DNA of 43,723 bases, from the NCBI GenBank assembly GCA_947625165.1, contig CANQNH010000003.1, positions 1-43,723 on the forward strand. The letters run 5' to 3'. Under the pieces are notes generated by a model. The model had not been told where the DNA came from. It ran no database searches and was given only the letters and a program-made list of their open reading frames with translations. The stretch comes from an uncultured Clostridia bacterium. GTDB lineage: Bacteria > Bacillota > Clostridia > Christensenellales > UBA1242. Below, piece after piece: positions 1 to 9,434 of the stretch (its first letter is position 1; each line of letters starts with the position of its first letter). A program made the translations under genes and the position numbers.

Positions 1-2169
1 AACTTTTGTGTTGTCGCTTATGTATTTATAAGGCATCGCCGTTGAAAGCAAAGCTTCACCATTGATGACAAAATCGGATTGCTCTGTTCCCAAAAGTTGA
101 ACTCCCTTTGGCAACAAACTTTCTTTATAGGTGCTGTCAATGATGTTTCCAGCGGCATTTCTTGCCTGCACCAACTCGCCAGAGTTGTTGACAAGCAAAC
201 GATAGTCACCTTCCATAAAGTCGGCAAGCGAATATTCCTGCCTTGATGCAGGAATGTGATAGAAGAACCCTGCACCCGATGAGGCCGTGCCGCCGCGAAC
301 AAAGGTCTCATACCCCGTCGATTGAACTGCACCATCAAGAGTGATGTCACCATTGGAGGTGGTGTTAAGGCCTGTGAAAGCAAACAGAGTTCCACTTTCT
401 TTAACCCCGACCGAACTTATGTCCAGTCCAGAAGCATCCGCACAGTTGATGATGTATGTGTTCCCATTTGTTGCGCCAACAAGAGCACCCGGCTTGACAC
501 CGGATGAATAGTTAAGTTTGCGATATTCGCCAACGGTCAAATTTTTGATGACGGCATTGGTCACCTTGCCAAAAAGTCCAACATAGATGAAACTTTCTTG
601 CAACGAGCAGGAAATGTTCTTCACAGTGTGTCCATTTCCATCAAAAACGCCATTGAAACCTTGATACGATTTTGAAATTCCAATTGGTTGCCAAGTTTTT
701 CCGGTCAGGTCAATATCGCTTGTCAGCATGTAATATTGCCCCGGTGTTTGATTGGAAGAGTTATATTTTTTTGCCACAAAAGCAAGTTCTTCCGCCGTGT
801 TGACCAAATATGGAGAGGTGGCAGTTCCAGAGCCTTGAAGGGAGGAAACATATCCACTCCAAGTGTTGTCAAAACTCAAAGTTTCAAGTTCCACAAGAAA
901 AGCAAACCCTTTGTTGAAACCGGTTTTAACATTCCAAGTGCTTGTTTGACCGATTTCCCAATACAAACTCTCCTCTTCGAGAGGATTTGCTTGGTCAAAC
1001 CAGAAATCGTGGTTGATGTAAAATTCCGGCGTTTTTGCCAACATTGGCAGATTTCGTTCATAAGAGTTCTCACTTTCAGTGTCATAGCCAATCACTGCTT
1101 GGGAAAGGTCAATCGAAGCACCCTGCGTGCCAACAACCTTGCCAGGTTTGGTTGTTCCGCTGATTTGTCCCGCAGAAAAGCAGAAAGAAAGCATTTGGTT
1201 GCTTTTTGTTTGTTTTCCGATGATGCCACCGCAATCTCCGCCGTCAAGACCAGCGTTGATGTTTCCACCATTAAAGCATTCAGTCAATGTCAGTTGCCCA
1301 GCCAAAGTTCCGATAAGTCCACCAATGTCTGCAACACTTGATGCGGACAGGTTGCCGGTGTTGTACGCCTGACTTGTTGTGGATTTTACGCCAGTTTGAA
1401 TTTGTCCAATCAGTCCTCCAACCGAGCCGCTTGCACTTGAAACAAGCCCCGTGTTGCCAACAGTGGTCAAATTAATTTCTCCAGTTGTGGCAATTCCAAC
1501 AATGCCGCCGCAAGAGCCCGTGCCATTTGAAATGTTGACGGTGGATTTGCTGGTTGAAATGTTCACAATGCCGCTTGTGCTTCCAACAAGTCCGCCAATA
1601 TTTGCTCCTGACGAGATGTTTCCAGAAACTGAACATCTTTCAATTTCGCCGCCCGAGAAACTTCCAGCAATTCCGCCGACATTGTTGCCAGACGAAATGT
1701 CAATATTCTTAAGATGAAGATTTTCAATTTTTCCACCTGAAATTTTTCCAAAGAAACCAACATCACCAGAGGAAGAAGAGATTTTGATGTTGTAAATTGA
1801 GTGTCCATTTCCGTCAAATGTCCCTTGGAAAGAGCCTGTGGAGGAAGACGGCGTGATTGGAGCCCATTCAATCCCAGCAAGGTCAACATCTGTTTCCAGA
1901 ATGATTGTTGAGCCAGAATAGGACACATAACTGCCAGATGACCCACGCACCTGCTGAGCAAAGTATGCAAGCCCTCCTGCAGATTGTATGTAATATGTGT
2001 TTGCAACGCCCGCCGAAACAAAGCCACTCTCGTCTGCCTTGCCATCCCAAACGTCTGCTGTTCCACCATCAGCGGAAACAACACCACCCAAGTTCAAGTC
2101 AAGATTGAGAAAAACCCCGCAAAAAGCGAGTGCAAAAACCAAAAACAAAAAGAATGATTTTTTCTTCAT
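1..2169 (-). CDS. Secreted GLUG-repeat surface protein, partial (runs off left edge)
   Basis: Reading the minus strand from ATG at 2169 gives an open frame to position 1: MKKKSFFLFLVFALAFCGVFL... signal peptide, SD GGAGAGGAAGG; GLUG-like repeats (NVGGIAGSFSGG, NIGGLVGSTSG, DIGGLIGTLAG) and two modules of the type 'GTFDGNGHSIYN..GFFGKISGGKIENLHL' and 'YYMLTSDIDLTGKTWQPIG..FNGVFDGNGHTVKNI'. Absent from the ORF track because there is no stop in the window. Confidence 0.85.
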   Translation of the reverse strand, partial: MKKKSFFLFLVFALAFCGVFLNLDLNLGGVVSADGGTADVWDGKADESGFVSAGVANTYYIQSAGGLAYFAQQVRGSSGSYVSYSGSTIILETDVDLAGIEWAPITPSSSTGSFQGTFDGNGHSIYNIKISSSSGDVGFFGKISGGKIENLHLKNIDISSGNNVGGIAGSFSGGEIERCSVSGNISSGANIGGLVGSTSGIVNISTSKSTVNISNGTGSCGGIVGIATTGEINLTTVGNTGLVSSASGSVGGLIGQIQTGVKSTTSQAYNTGNLSASSVADIGGLIGTLAGQLTLTECFNGGNINAGLDGGDCGGIIGKQTKSNQMLSFCFSAGQISGTTKPGKVVGTQGASIDLSQAVIGYDTESENSYERNLPMLAKTPEFYINHDFWFDQANPLEEESLYWEIGQTSTWNVKTGFNKGFAFLVELETLSFDNTWSGYVSSLQGSGTATSPYLVNTAEELAFVAKKYNSSNQTPGQYYMLTSDIDLTGKTWQPIGISKSYQGFNGVFDGNGHTVKNISCSLQESFIYVGLFGKVTNAVIKNLTVGEYRKLNYSSGVKPGALVGATNGNTYIINCADASGLDISSVGVKESGTLFAFTGLNTTSNGDITLDGAVQSTGYETFVRGGTASSGAGFFYHIPASRQEYSLADFMEGDYRLLVNNSGELVQARNAAGNIIDSTYKESLLPKGVQLLGTEQSDFVINGEALLSTAMPYKYISDNTKV

Positions 2170-2789
2170 ACCTTCCTCTCCAAACTTTCAGGACACCCCC
2201 GAAAAAATGTTCAAACAAAGTATAGCATTTTTTGGAGCCAGACGCAAACAAAAGTGGGCAAATTATAAAAATATTATATATATAGCAACAAAAAATAACC
2301 GCAAATTTCAAATATTTTTTCGCCCGTAAATATATGTGATTAAGGCGCTTGAAAATTTTTGAAAATTCAAAAAAATAAAGACAAGAGCAAAAAATTTGTT
2401 TTTTTTCAGTTTTTTTCAGTTTTTCCAGTGTTTTTTTTATAATTTTTTGTATTTTTTCCATTTTTTCACAATTCTTTATGCCCCTCACTCAACCCCATTT
2501 TTCCACTTTTCCCTATTCCAAAAATTTGTCAAATCCCAGCCCACCAAGTCGCAGCCAAAAGCAAAACAAAAAAACAAGCCCAAATTCTTGAAGATTTGAA
2601 AAAATTTTCAGACACTCCTCCCAGAAACAAGTTTCACAGCAAATCGATTGCAGAATTTTTTGATGTTTTAGGTGGAAAAAATTTTTATTTTTTTATTTTG
2701 CAAAAAAAAGGAAAAACAACAAAAAAACACAAAAAATTCAATTTTTTGCGTTTTTTTAACCATTTTTTGCTGTTTTTTTGAGATTTTTG

Positions 2790-3848
2790 CTATTTTTTCA
2801 AAAATTTATAATAATCCAATCCCATCGCATCTTTCATATTTTTCAGTGTTTTTGCAGCAACTTCGCTTGCTTTTTTTGAGTTCTCAAAAAGCATTTCATA
2901 GATTGCATCAATGTTTTTTTCAAGTTCTTTTCGTTTTTGTCTGATTGGCTCAAGCAGTTCTTGCAAGATGTTGTTCAAAAACAATTTGATTTTCACATCG
3001 CCAAGCCCACCTTTGCGATAATGTGCTTTCAGTTCTTCCAAATTGGCATATTCAGGCAAATATCTCCCAAAATGCTCATCTTTGCAAAAAGCGTCAAGAT
3101 ATTCAAACACAACATTCCCCTCAACTTTTCCTGGGTCGGTCACTTTGATGTGATTTGGATCGGTGTATGCACTCATAACTTTTTGCTTGACAACTTCCGG
3201 TTCATCCTTCAAAAAGATGCAATTTCCAAGACTTTTGCTCATTTTTGCAGCCCCATCAAGCCCCACAAGCCTGCCACACACCTTTTTCTCTGGCAAAAGC
3301 GCATTTGGTGCTGCAAAAACCTCTTTGCCATATGTGCTGTGGAATGTGCGCAAGATTTCACGCGTTTGCTCAATCATTGGCAGTTGGTCCTCACCCACAG
3401 GAACTATTGTTGTTCCAAAAGCCAAAATGTCGGCAGCCTGACTGATTGGATAACACAAAAAACCGACAGGAATTGAGGCGTTGAAACCTCGCAATTTCAG
3501 TTCGTCCTTGACTGTTGGATTTCTGTTCAACCTGGCAACTGTGACAAGGTTCATAAAATACATCGTCATCTCGGCAAGTTCAGGCACTTGCGACTGAATG
3601 AAAATGTCAACTTTGTTTGGGTCGATGCCGGCAGAGAGATAGTCAATTGCAACTTGAACAATGTTGTTCTTCACTTTGTCAACATTGTCAGCATTGTCAG
3701 TCAGTGCTTGCGTGTCGGCAATCATAATATAAAATTTTTCATAGCCGCCTTCTTCTTGCAATTTCAGTCTGTTTGCAACAGAGCCGACATAATGACCAAG
3801 ATGCAAATTCCCTGTTGGGCGGTCACCCGTCAAAATTATTTTTTTCAT
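2790..3848 (-). CDS. trpS: Tryptophan--tRNA ligase
   Basis: MKKIILTGDRPTGNLHLGHYVGS (HIGH motif) and AAKMSKSLGN (KMSKS motif). Start moved to ATG 3848, preceded by GGAG; the longer ORF start lies in an A-rich spacer. Confidence 0.95.
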   Translation of the reverse strand: MKKIILTGDRPTGNLHLGHYVGSVANRLKLQEEGGYEKFYIMIADTQALTDNADNVDKVKNNIVQVAIDYLSAGIDPNKVDIFIQSQVPELAEMTMYFMNLVTVARLNRNPTVKDELKLRGFNASIPVGFLCYPISQAADILAFGTTIVPVGEDQLPMIEQTREILRTFHSTYGKEVFAAPNALLPEKKVCGRLVGLDGAAKMSKSLGNCIFLKDEPEVVKQKVMSAYTDPNHIKVTDPGKVEGNVVFEYLDAFCKDEHFGRYLPEYANLEELKAHYRKGGLGDVKIKLFLNNILQELLEPIRQKRKELEKNIDAIYEMLFENSKKASEVAAKTLKNMKDAMGLDYYKFLKK

Positions 3849-4007
3849 AGAATTCTCCGAATGGAAAAATATCTCAAAATTTTCAAAAAAATGCAAAAAA
3901 ATTGTTTTTTTTATTATTTTTTTTGATTTTTTTGTTAATTTTATCAAATTTTTTTCAGCAATTTTTGTTTTCTTGCTTTTTTTGAAATTGATTATATTTT
4001 TCAAAAA

Positions 4008-5639
4008 TCAAACTATTGCACAAATTCTGCGCAGAACTTCCTTTTCTCCAAGGATTGTCATAATTTCATAAAGGTCTGGAGAGTTTTTGCGCCCCGTTAT
4101 CGCAACGCGGATATATTCGCACACTTTCGCAACATTGCCCAGATATTTTTCTGGGTTCTTCTTGAAATCCGCATTGTCTGTGGCATAGCCAAGTTCGCCC
4201 GCCATCTTCTTAACGTTGTCAAACCACGCGTCTTTTGTGTCCAAAACCAAATATTCTTTATATGCCCTCAAAACCTTTTCAAAATTTTTGCGTTCACTTT
4301 CTTCAATCTCAAAGGTTTTTGGTGCGCCAAACATATAGTCAAAAAGTTCAAAAAACATACTCCACTTAAAGATATCCTTTCGCGGCTTTGGCTTTTCGCG
4401 GTCAATGTTGAGGACTTTCATCACATAATCTTTCTGCTTTTCAAGATACTCAACATTCTCAAGGGAATATCCTTTCGCCCAATGAAGAAGATAGTCATAA
4501 CACTGCTGCGCTGTGAGTTTTGAAATGGCATCTTTTGAGATGTCGTTCAGTTTGTTGAAATCAAAAATTGGTGTGACCGTGGTGATTTTGAAGCCATCAA
4601 ACGCAAATTCTCTGAAATCCGCGTTTGGATTTTTCTTCCTCCAAATTTCAAAATTGGAATTGATAAGGTTGAGAAGATATTCCACAACGGCGGTTTTGTC
4701 ATAGCCCTCTTTTTCAAAGAAACGCATATCCATTTCTGGATCTTTGCGCTTTGAAAGTTTTCTGCGATTGCCTTTTTCGTTGAATTTGTATATGAGCGGA
4801 GTGTGAATATACTTTGGCTGTTTGAAGCCAAGCGCCTCAAAAATTTCGGCGTGAAGAGGATATGACGGCAACCACTCTTCCCCCCTCACAACAACCGTTG
4901 TGCCCATCAGAGTGTCGTCAATTGGGTGCGCAAAATGATAGGTTGGCAAGCCGTCAGTTTTAAGAAGAATTGCGTCCTTGCTGTTTTGCAAAATCTCAAT
5001 TTCTCCTCTGCTTCCATCTTGAAATTTGATTTTCTTCTTGCCGTCACCACTCGACTTTATTCTTATCGCAAATTTTTTGCCATCTTTCAAATTTTGTTCA
5101 ACTTGCTCATAGGTCAAATTTCGGCAAGGATCTTTCTCTTCCAAAACGCCCTGCGCAAAATTCTTTTCTCGTTTCTGTTTGACATCGTCAAGTCCATCCG
5201 TTTTCTTGCAAAAACAAGGAAAAGCCTTGCCCTCTGCCACAAGTTTTTTTGCATAAGCGCGATAGATTTCCTTTCTTTCGGTCTGATAGTATGGGCCATA
5301 ATCGCCAACAGTCACTCCGCCTTTGAGTTCATATTCGTCAGGTGTGAAGCCATAGCCGGTCAAAACATCCATAATGACAGCACTTGCGCCCAAAACTTCT
5401 CGTTTTTGGTCGGTGTCCTCAATTCTTAGATAGAACACCCCGCCGCTTTGCTTGGCAATGCTATAGTCAATCAACACCTGAAAAAAACCTCCAAGATGCA
5501 TAAAGCCGGTTGGGCTTGGCGCAAACCTTGTCACCTGCGCACCGGCAGCAAGTTTTCTTTTGGGATATTTTTTCTCAATTTCTTCAACCGTCAACTTCAC
5601 ATCCGGAAAAAGTAAATCCGCCAATTTTTTGTTATCCAT
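4008..5639 (-). CDS. gltX: Glutamate--tRNA ligase
   Basis: RFAPSPTGFMHLGG and RRKLSKRKDP motifs, class I GluRS architecture; start at ATG 5639 preceded by AAGGAG. Confidence 0.93.
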   Translation of the reverse strand: MDNKKLADLLFPDVKLTVEEIEKKYPKRKLAAGAQVTRFAPSPTGFMHLGGFFQVLIDYSIAKQSGGVFYLRIEDTDQKREVLGASAVIMDVLTGYGFTPDEYELKGGVTVGDYGPYYQTERKEIYRAYAKKLVAEGKAFPCFCKKTDGLDDVKQKREKNFAQGVLEEKDPCRNLTYEQVEQNLKDGKKFAIRIKSSGDGKKKIKFQDGSRGEIEILQNSKDAILLKTDGLPTYHFAHPIDDTLMGTTVVVRGEEWLPSYPLHAEIFEALGFKQPKYIHTPLIYKFNEKGNRRKLSKRKDPEMDMRFFEKEGYDKTAVVEYLLNLINSNFEIWRKKNPNADFREFAFDGFKITTVTPIFDFNKLNDISKDAISKLTAQQCYDYLLHWAKGYSLENVEYLEKQKDYVMKVLNIDREKPKPRKDIFKWSMFFELFDYMFGAPKTFEIEESERKNFEKVLRAYKEYLVLDTKDAWFDNVKKMAGELGYATDNADFKKNPEKYLGNVAKVCEYIRVAITGRKNSPDLYEIMTILGEKEVLRRICAIV

Positions 5640-5752
5640 TTTTTCTCCTTGTTTCACAAATTTTTGAGTTTTTTGCGAAAAAATTGGTTTTTTTTGCCAA
5701 TTTTTCATCATTTTTTACTTCTTTTTTGAGTTTTTTTGATTTTCTTCGCTTT

Positions 5753-6856
5753 TTACACACAAATTATGCCTTGAACATAATTAAGAAATCCAATCGCCGT
5801 GCAAGACAAAAATTGTGTGCATTTTTCGATGTAAATCTCCACAAATTTGTTGGCTTTCTTATATTCCTCAAGCACACCTTTATATTTGACATCCCAATTT
5901 TTGAAGTTGATGCCTCTCACCGATTTGATATAATCTTGTTGTTCGACTGCGAAATCTTTTGCTTGAGCAATCAGATCTTCAAGTTTATTACTTGCCTTGC
6001 ACTCTTTTGCAAGTAAGGTGTTTTTAATGTTGTTGTTGAAAAGATTTTTTGCCAAATCCAACAACTTGTTTCCCTCTGTTTTGGCATCTGCAAGAACGGG
6101 ATCCCAATTCATTTCATCGTGCACTTGAACGTAAGTCAATTCGGTGTATATCGGCAGCACTCTGACACGCAAATAGTCCCTGATGATTTCACTGTCTGTC
6201 TTTGTTCCACTTTTTGCCAAAGTGTCCAATATGCTGGATTTTTCAAGCACATTTGCCATTGAATTTGCCAAATTCACACATTTCTCGATGAGCGTCCCAT
6301 AAGATTTTTTGAAAAGTCTGACAATCTCTTTTGCATCAATGCTGTCGGTGTTGCCCGGATGATACACAAAATGGTCAACCAACTCTCGCCTTTCAGAAAC
6401 AAATTGTGGAATATATGAAATGACCGCTTTTATTTTTGCGTCAACATCGTTGATTGCTGATTTTGTTGCTGCATTAAGATTTGTTGGCAATGCCAAGATT
6501 GATGTTCGAGCCTGTCCGTCAATAAAGTCGTTTGCAATCGCCAGAATATAGTTGTATTTCGTTTCAAGTTCTCCATAAAATGCATCGGAAGCATCGTTTT
6601 TCACCGCAGTATCAACCGAAGTGCCATATGCGAGCTTATATTTTGTCGAAAAATTTGGGCTGACCTTTTCAAGCGGAGCGTTGCTGAAAACATCATTGCC
6701 CGAAGTGGAATATTTTTCATATGTCTGATCAAGGTCTTCAAAAGTTTCGGCAAGCGCCTTGATTGAAACATCTCCGCATCCCGAAAGCCCCACAAGAGAA
6801 AAAGCACAAATCACCAAAACGAAAACCAAAAGCAGCGATTTTATTTTTGTCTTCAT
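5753..6856 (-). CDS. Predicted lipoprotein, mostly helical, unknown function
   Basis: Signal peptide with lipobox LVGLSGC; SD AAGGAGGG; 367 aa. Confidence 0.8.
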   Translation of the reverse strand: MKTKIKSLLLVFVLVICAFSLVGLSGCGDVSIKALAETFEDLDQTYEKYSTSGNDVFSNAPLEKVSPNFSTKYKLAYGTSVDTAVKNDASDAFYGELETKYNYILAIANDFIDGQARTSILALPTNLNAATKSAINDVDAKIKAVISYIPQFVSERRELVDHFVYHPGNTDSIDAKEIVRLFKKSYGTLIEKCVNLANSMANVLEKSSILDTLAKSGTKTDSEIIRDYLRVRVLPIYTELTYVQVHDEMNWDPVLADAKTEGNKLLDLAKNLFNNNIKNTLLAKECKASNKLEDLIAQAKDFAVEQQDYIKSVRGINFKNWDVKYKGVLEEYKKANKFVEIYIEKCTQFLSCTAIGFLNYVQGIICV

Positions 6857-6869
6857 AAGTCAACCCTCC

Positions 6870-7682
6870 TTACGCCAATGTTCCACTCAGGAACTGTTGA
6901 TATTCTTGTGAGGTTTTTCCGTTTTCGCCCAAAGAAATGATTTTTTCAATCTTGGCTTTCAAAGTATCGTTGTAATTATATCTAATGATTTTTTTCTCGC
7001 CTTCCACCGACATATAAGATTGGGCAAGTTTGTTCAACTGTGCACCCCCTGTGGTTTTGTCCGCACTTTTAACATCTTTGAGCGCATCTTGAACCGCCAT
7101 AAACAAAACTTTTGCGAAATCATTGTTAAGCAGTTTTGACACAACACAAGTTTGATAAATCTCACACAAATAATAAAGTGCATCGGCGGTCTGGTTCATC
7201 ATTTTCTGAACATCACCACAACGCTCGTTCCAAGTTGAAGCCTGCCAATAGTGACTTGAGCCAGCGCCTTCCATCGTGTCGTTGATGAAAGTTTGAAGCT
7301 GTGTTGCCAATTTTCCAGCCGAACTGAAATTGTCTTGCACTTTTTTGCGATTGTCGCGATAAGTTTTGGTGTATTGCGTGAAAACAATTTGTCTGCGGAA
7401 AAACTGCCCCACAGTCTCGGCTGCCTCGAAAAAGGTTTGATAGTCCTCAATTTTGTCTTTCTCAGACGCAAGTTCGGTCTTTGTCGCCATATCTTTGAGA
7501 TAGGCATCCATCTCTGTGTTTGCAGTGTTTTTTGCACTGAGATAGCCAGTGTCTGTGACATTTGCAACAAACTGCGCAAGTTCGGCAGTGTTCCGTCCAG
7601 CAAACAAACTGAAAAACACATATCCCAGCGCCGCCCCAACAAGCACAAGAGCAATGACAACCCAAACGACTTTTTTCTTCAT
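6870..7682 (-). CDS. Membrane-anchored protein of unknown function
   Basis: N-terminal TM (VVWVVIALVLVGAALGYVFFSLF); SD GGAGGAAGA; start overlaps dnaB stop by 4 nt (ATGA). Confidence 0.8.
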   Translation of the reverse strand: MKKKVVWVVIALVLVGAALGYVFFSLFAGRNTAELAQFVANVTDTGYLSAKNTANTEMDAYLKDMATKTELASEKDKIEDYQTFFEAAETVGQFFRRQIVFTQYTKTYRDNRKKVQDNFSSAGKLATQLQTFINDTMEGAGSSHYWQASTWNERCGDVQKMMNQTADALYYLCEIYQTCVVSKLLNNDFAKVLFMAVQDALKDVKSADKTTGGAQLNKLAQSYMSVEGEKKIIRYNYNDTLKAKIEKIISLGENGKTSQEYQQFLSGTLA

Positions 7683-9061
7683 TCTTCCTCCTTTTGTTCA
7701 ACAACAATTTTCTCTTTCGGATTGAGATATGTTGTGTATTCTCCAACCCAACGGAGTTTGATTTCGCCCGTCTGACCATTTCTGTGTTTTGCGATGTTCA
7801 GATAGACAGTGCCCGGCTCGTCCTCCGGTTTGGCATCGTTATACTTTGCAGGATTATACAAAAACAAAACGATGTCCGCATCTTGCTCGATTGAGCCGGA
7901 CTCTCGAAGGTCGGCCATAATTGGTCGATGGTCTTCACGAAGGTCTGGCCCACGGTTGAGTTGCGCAAGCAGCAAAACCGGCACATTCAACTCTTTTGCC
8001 ATCTGCTTCAAGGTTTTTGTGATTTGAGTGACTTCCTGAGTTCTGCTTTCGGCACGTTTTTCCCGTTTGTCGTTGGCACTGTTCAGGTTCATCAGGGTCA
8101 AATAGTCAATCACAACCATATCAAGCCCTTCGGTGAGTTTCAGTTTTTGGCATTTGGTTCGGATTTCAAAAGGTGAAATGCCTGCGGATGGGTCGATGTA
8201 AATCCCTGAGCCCGACAATTTTTTCTCCGCCGTCCAAACTCGCTTCCACTCCTCGTTTGAGATGTTGCCATTCAAGATTTTTTTCAGTTCAACTTTCGAA
8301 ACTGACGAAAGCGACCTTGCCATAAGTTGTTCTCTGGACATTTCCAAAGAAAAAACCGCAATTTTCTTGTTCATATTCAGCGCTGCATTGACGGCAATAT
8401 TCATCGCAAACGAGGTTTTCCCCACGCCTGGTCTGGCGGCCAAAATGATGAGGTCGCTGTTTTGCAGTCCGTTTGTGATTTCGTCAAACTCGGCATAGCC
8501 GGTTGGGATGCCGCGCATCTTGCCTTGATTTTCGGCAAGATAGGAAATTTGTTTCAAAAGGTTTGCCATCGCGCCGCCCGGTCTTCCAACTTGTTCAAGG
8601 TCGGTTTTCATATCTTTTTGCGACAGATTGAAGATTTCTTTTTCGGCAAAGCGCAAAGCCTCTGTTCCGTCCTGACAATCAAAAGCGTTGTTGATCACCT
8701 TTTGAGATGTTGCAATCACCTTTCGTTTTATGGATGCTTCCTTAACATTGTCTTGATAGTGCTGATAGTTTGCTGCAGAAGGCACGCAGTTTGTCAGCAT
8801 TGTGATATAGTCAATTCCGCCAACAAGGTCCAACTTCTTTTCAATTTCAAGTTGATTGACAAGCGTCACAAAGTCAACTGGGATGCTTTTGACAAAAATC
8901 TCTTGCATACTTTTGTATATGTTTTTGTGCGCTTCGCTATAAAAATCCTCTGGCATAACATCGCTCAAAATCTCTCTTTGGCTTTCGTTGTCCAACAGGA
9001 TGCAGCCCAAAAGCGCTTGCTCGGATTCCAGGCTGTTTGGCAAAATTTTGTATTCTGACAT
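7679..9061 (-). CDS. dnaB: Replicative DNA helicase
   Basis: MSEYKILPNSLESEQALLGCILLD; Walker A AARPGVGKTSFAMNIA; VVIDYLTLM; start ATG 9061 with SD GGGGAGGA. Confidence 0.95.
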   Translation of the reverse strand: MSEYKILPNSLESEQALLGCILLDNESQREILSDVMPEDFYSEAHKNIYKSMQEIFVKSIPVDFVTLVNQLEIEKKLDLVGGIDYITMLTNCVPSAANYQHYQDNVKEASIKRKVIATSQKVINNAFDCQDGTEALRFAEKEIFNLSQKDMKTDLEQVGRPGGAMANLLKQISYLAENQGKMRGIPTGYAEFDEITNGLQNSDLIILAARPGVGKTSFAMNIAVNAALNMNKKIAVFSLEMSREQLMARSLSSVSKVELKKILNGNISNEEWKRVWTAEKKLSGSGIYIDPSAGISPFEIRTKCQKLKLTEGLDMVVIDYLTLMNLNSANDKREKRAESRTQEVTQITKTLKQMAKELNVPVLLLAQLNRGPDLREDHRPIMADLRESGSIEQDADIVLFLYNPAKYNDAKPEDEPGTVYLNIAKHRNGQTGEIKLRWVGEYTTYLNPKEKIVVEQKEEE

Positions 9062-9083
9062 CGTTTGTCCTCCCCTCGTCCCG

Positions 9084-9335
9084 TCACTCTGCAAACGGGT
9101 CTTTTTTCTTTTTCAGGCGTTCTTTTTTCTTGTTGTCAATTTTTGAGAAAACCCAAAGATAGAAAAAATATAAAATCAAAAGCATCACCACAAGCACCAA
9201 TATGTTTGCCCACATCGGCACTTTTGCCCAAATCAGCAAAACTGCAACAACAAGTGATGGCACCAAAACAATAAGCAAAAAAAGCCCAATTCTTTTGATT
9301 TGTCTTTTCAGTTCCTGCTTTTCCGTGCTTTTCAT
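9084..9335 (-). CDS. Small membrane protein (83 aa), two predicted TM segments, unknown function
   Basis: Two hydrophobic segments; strong promoter immediately upstream; first gene of the dnaB operon; no SD. Confidence 0.7.
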   Translation of the reverse strand: MKSTEKQELKRQIKRIGLFLLIVLVPSLVVAVLLIWAKVPMWANILVLVVMLLILYFFYLWVFSKIDNKKKERLKKKKDPFAE

Positions 9336-9341
9336 AACGAT

Positions 9342-9370
9342 AGTATAACAGCAAAACCAAACTTTGTCAA
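9342..9370 (-). promoter_or_regulatory. Sigma-A type promoter TTGACA-N17-TATACT
   Basis: Minus strand TTGACA (9365-9370), 17-nt spacer, TATACT (9342-9347); ATG at 9335 begins 7 nt after the -10. Confidence 0.75.
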
Positions 9371-9408
9371 ACTTTATTCAAAATCGCAAAACTTTTTTGA
9401 GGAACAAA

Positions 9409-9434
9409 GAAAAAAAATAACCCAAAAGGGTTAT
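9409..9434 (-). terminator. Intrinsic terminator overlapping typA stop codon
   Basis: Minus strand ATAACCC-TTTT-GGGTTAT followed by T8; the stem contains the typA TAA. Confidence 0.8.

Noticed and set aside
18-2087. ORFs listed on both strands in 1-2100 (e.g. 18-395, 688-1341, 1563-2087)
   Set aside because: They lie in the wrong frames of the partial GLUG protein, whose true frame is open from 2169 to 1.
2099-2944. Lys- or Phe-rich ORFs in the spacer around 2100-2950 (e.g. 2099-2488, 2396-2599, 2672-2944)
   Set aside because: Products of A/T homopolymer tracts; no SD, no recognisable domain, overlapping on both strands.
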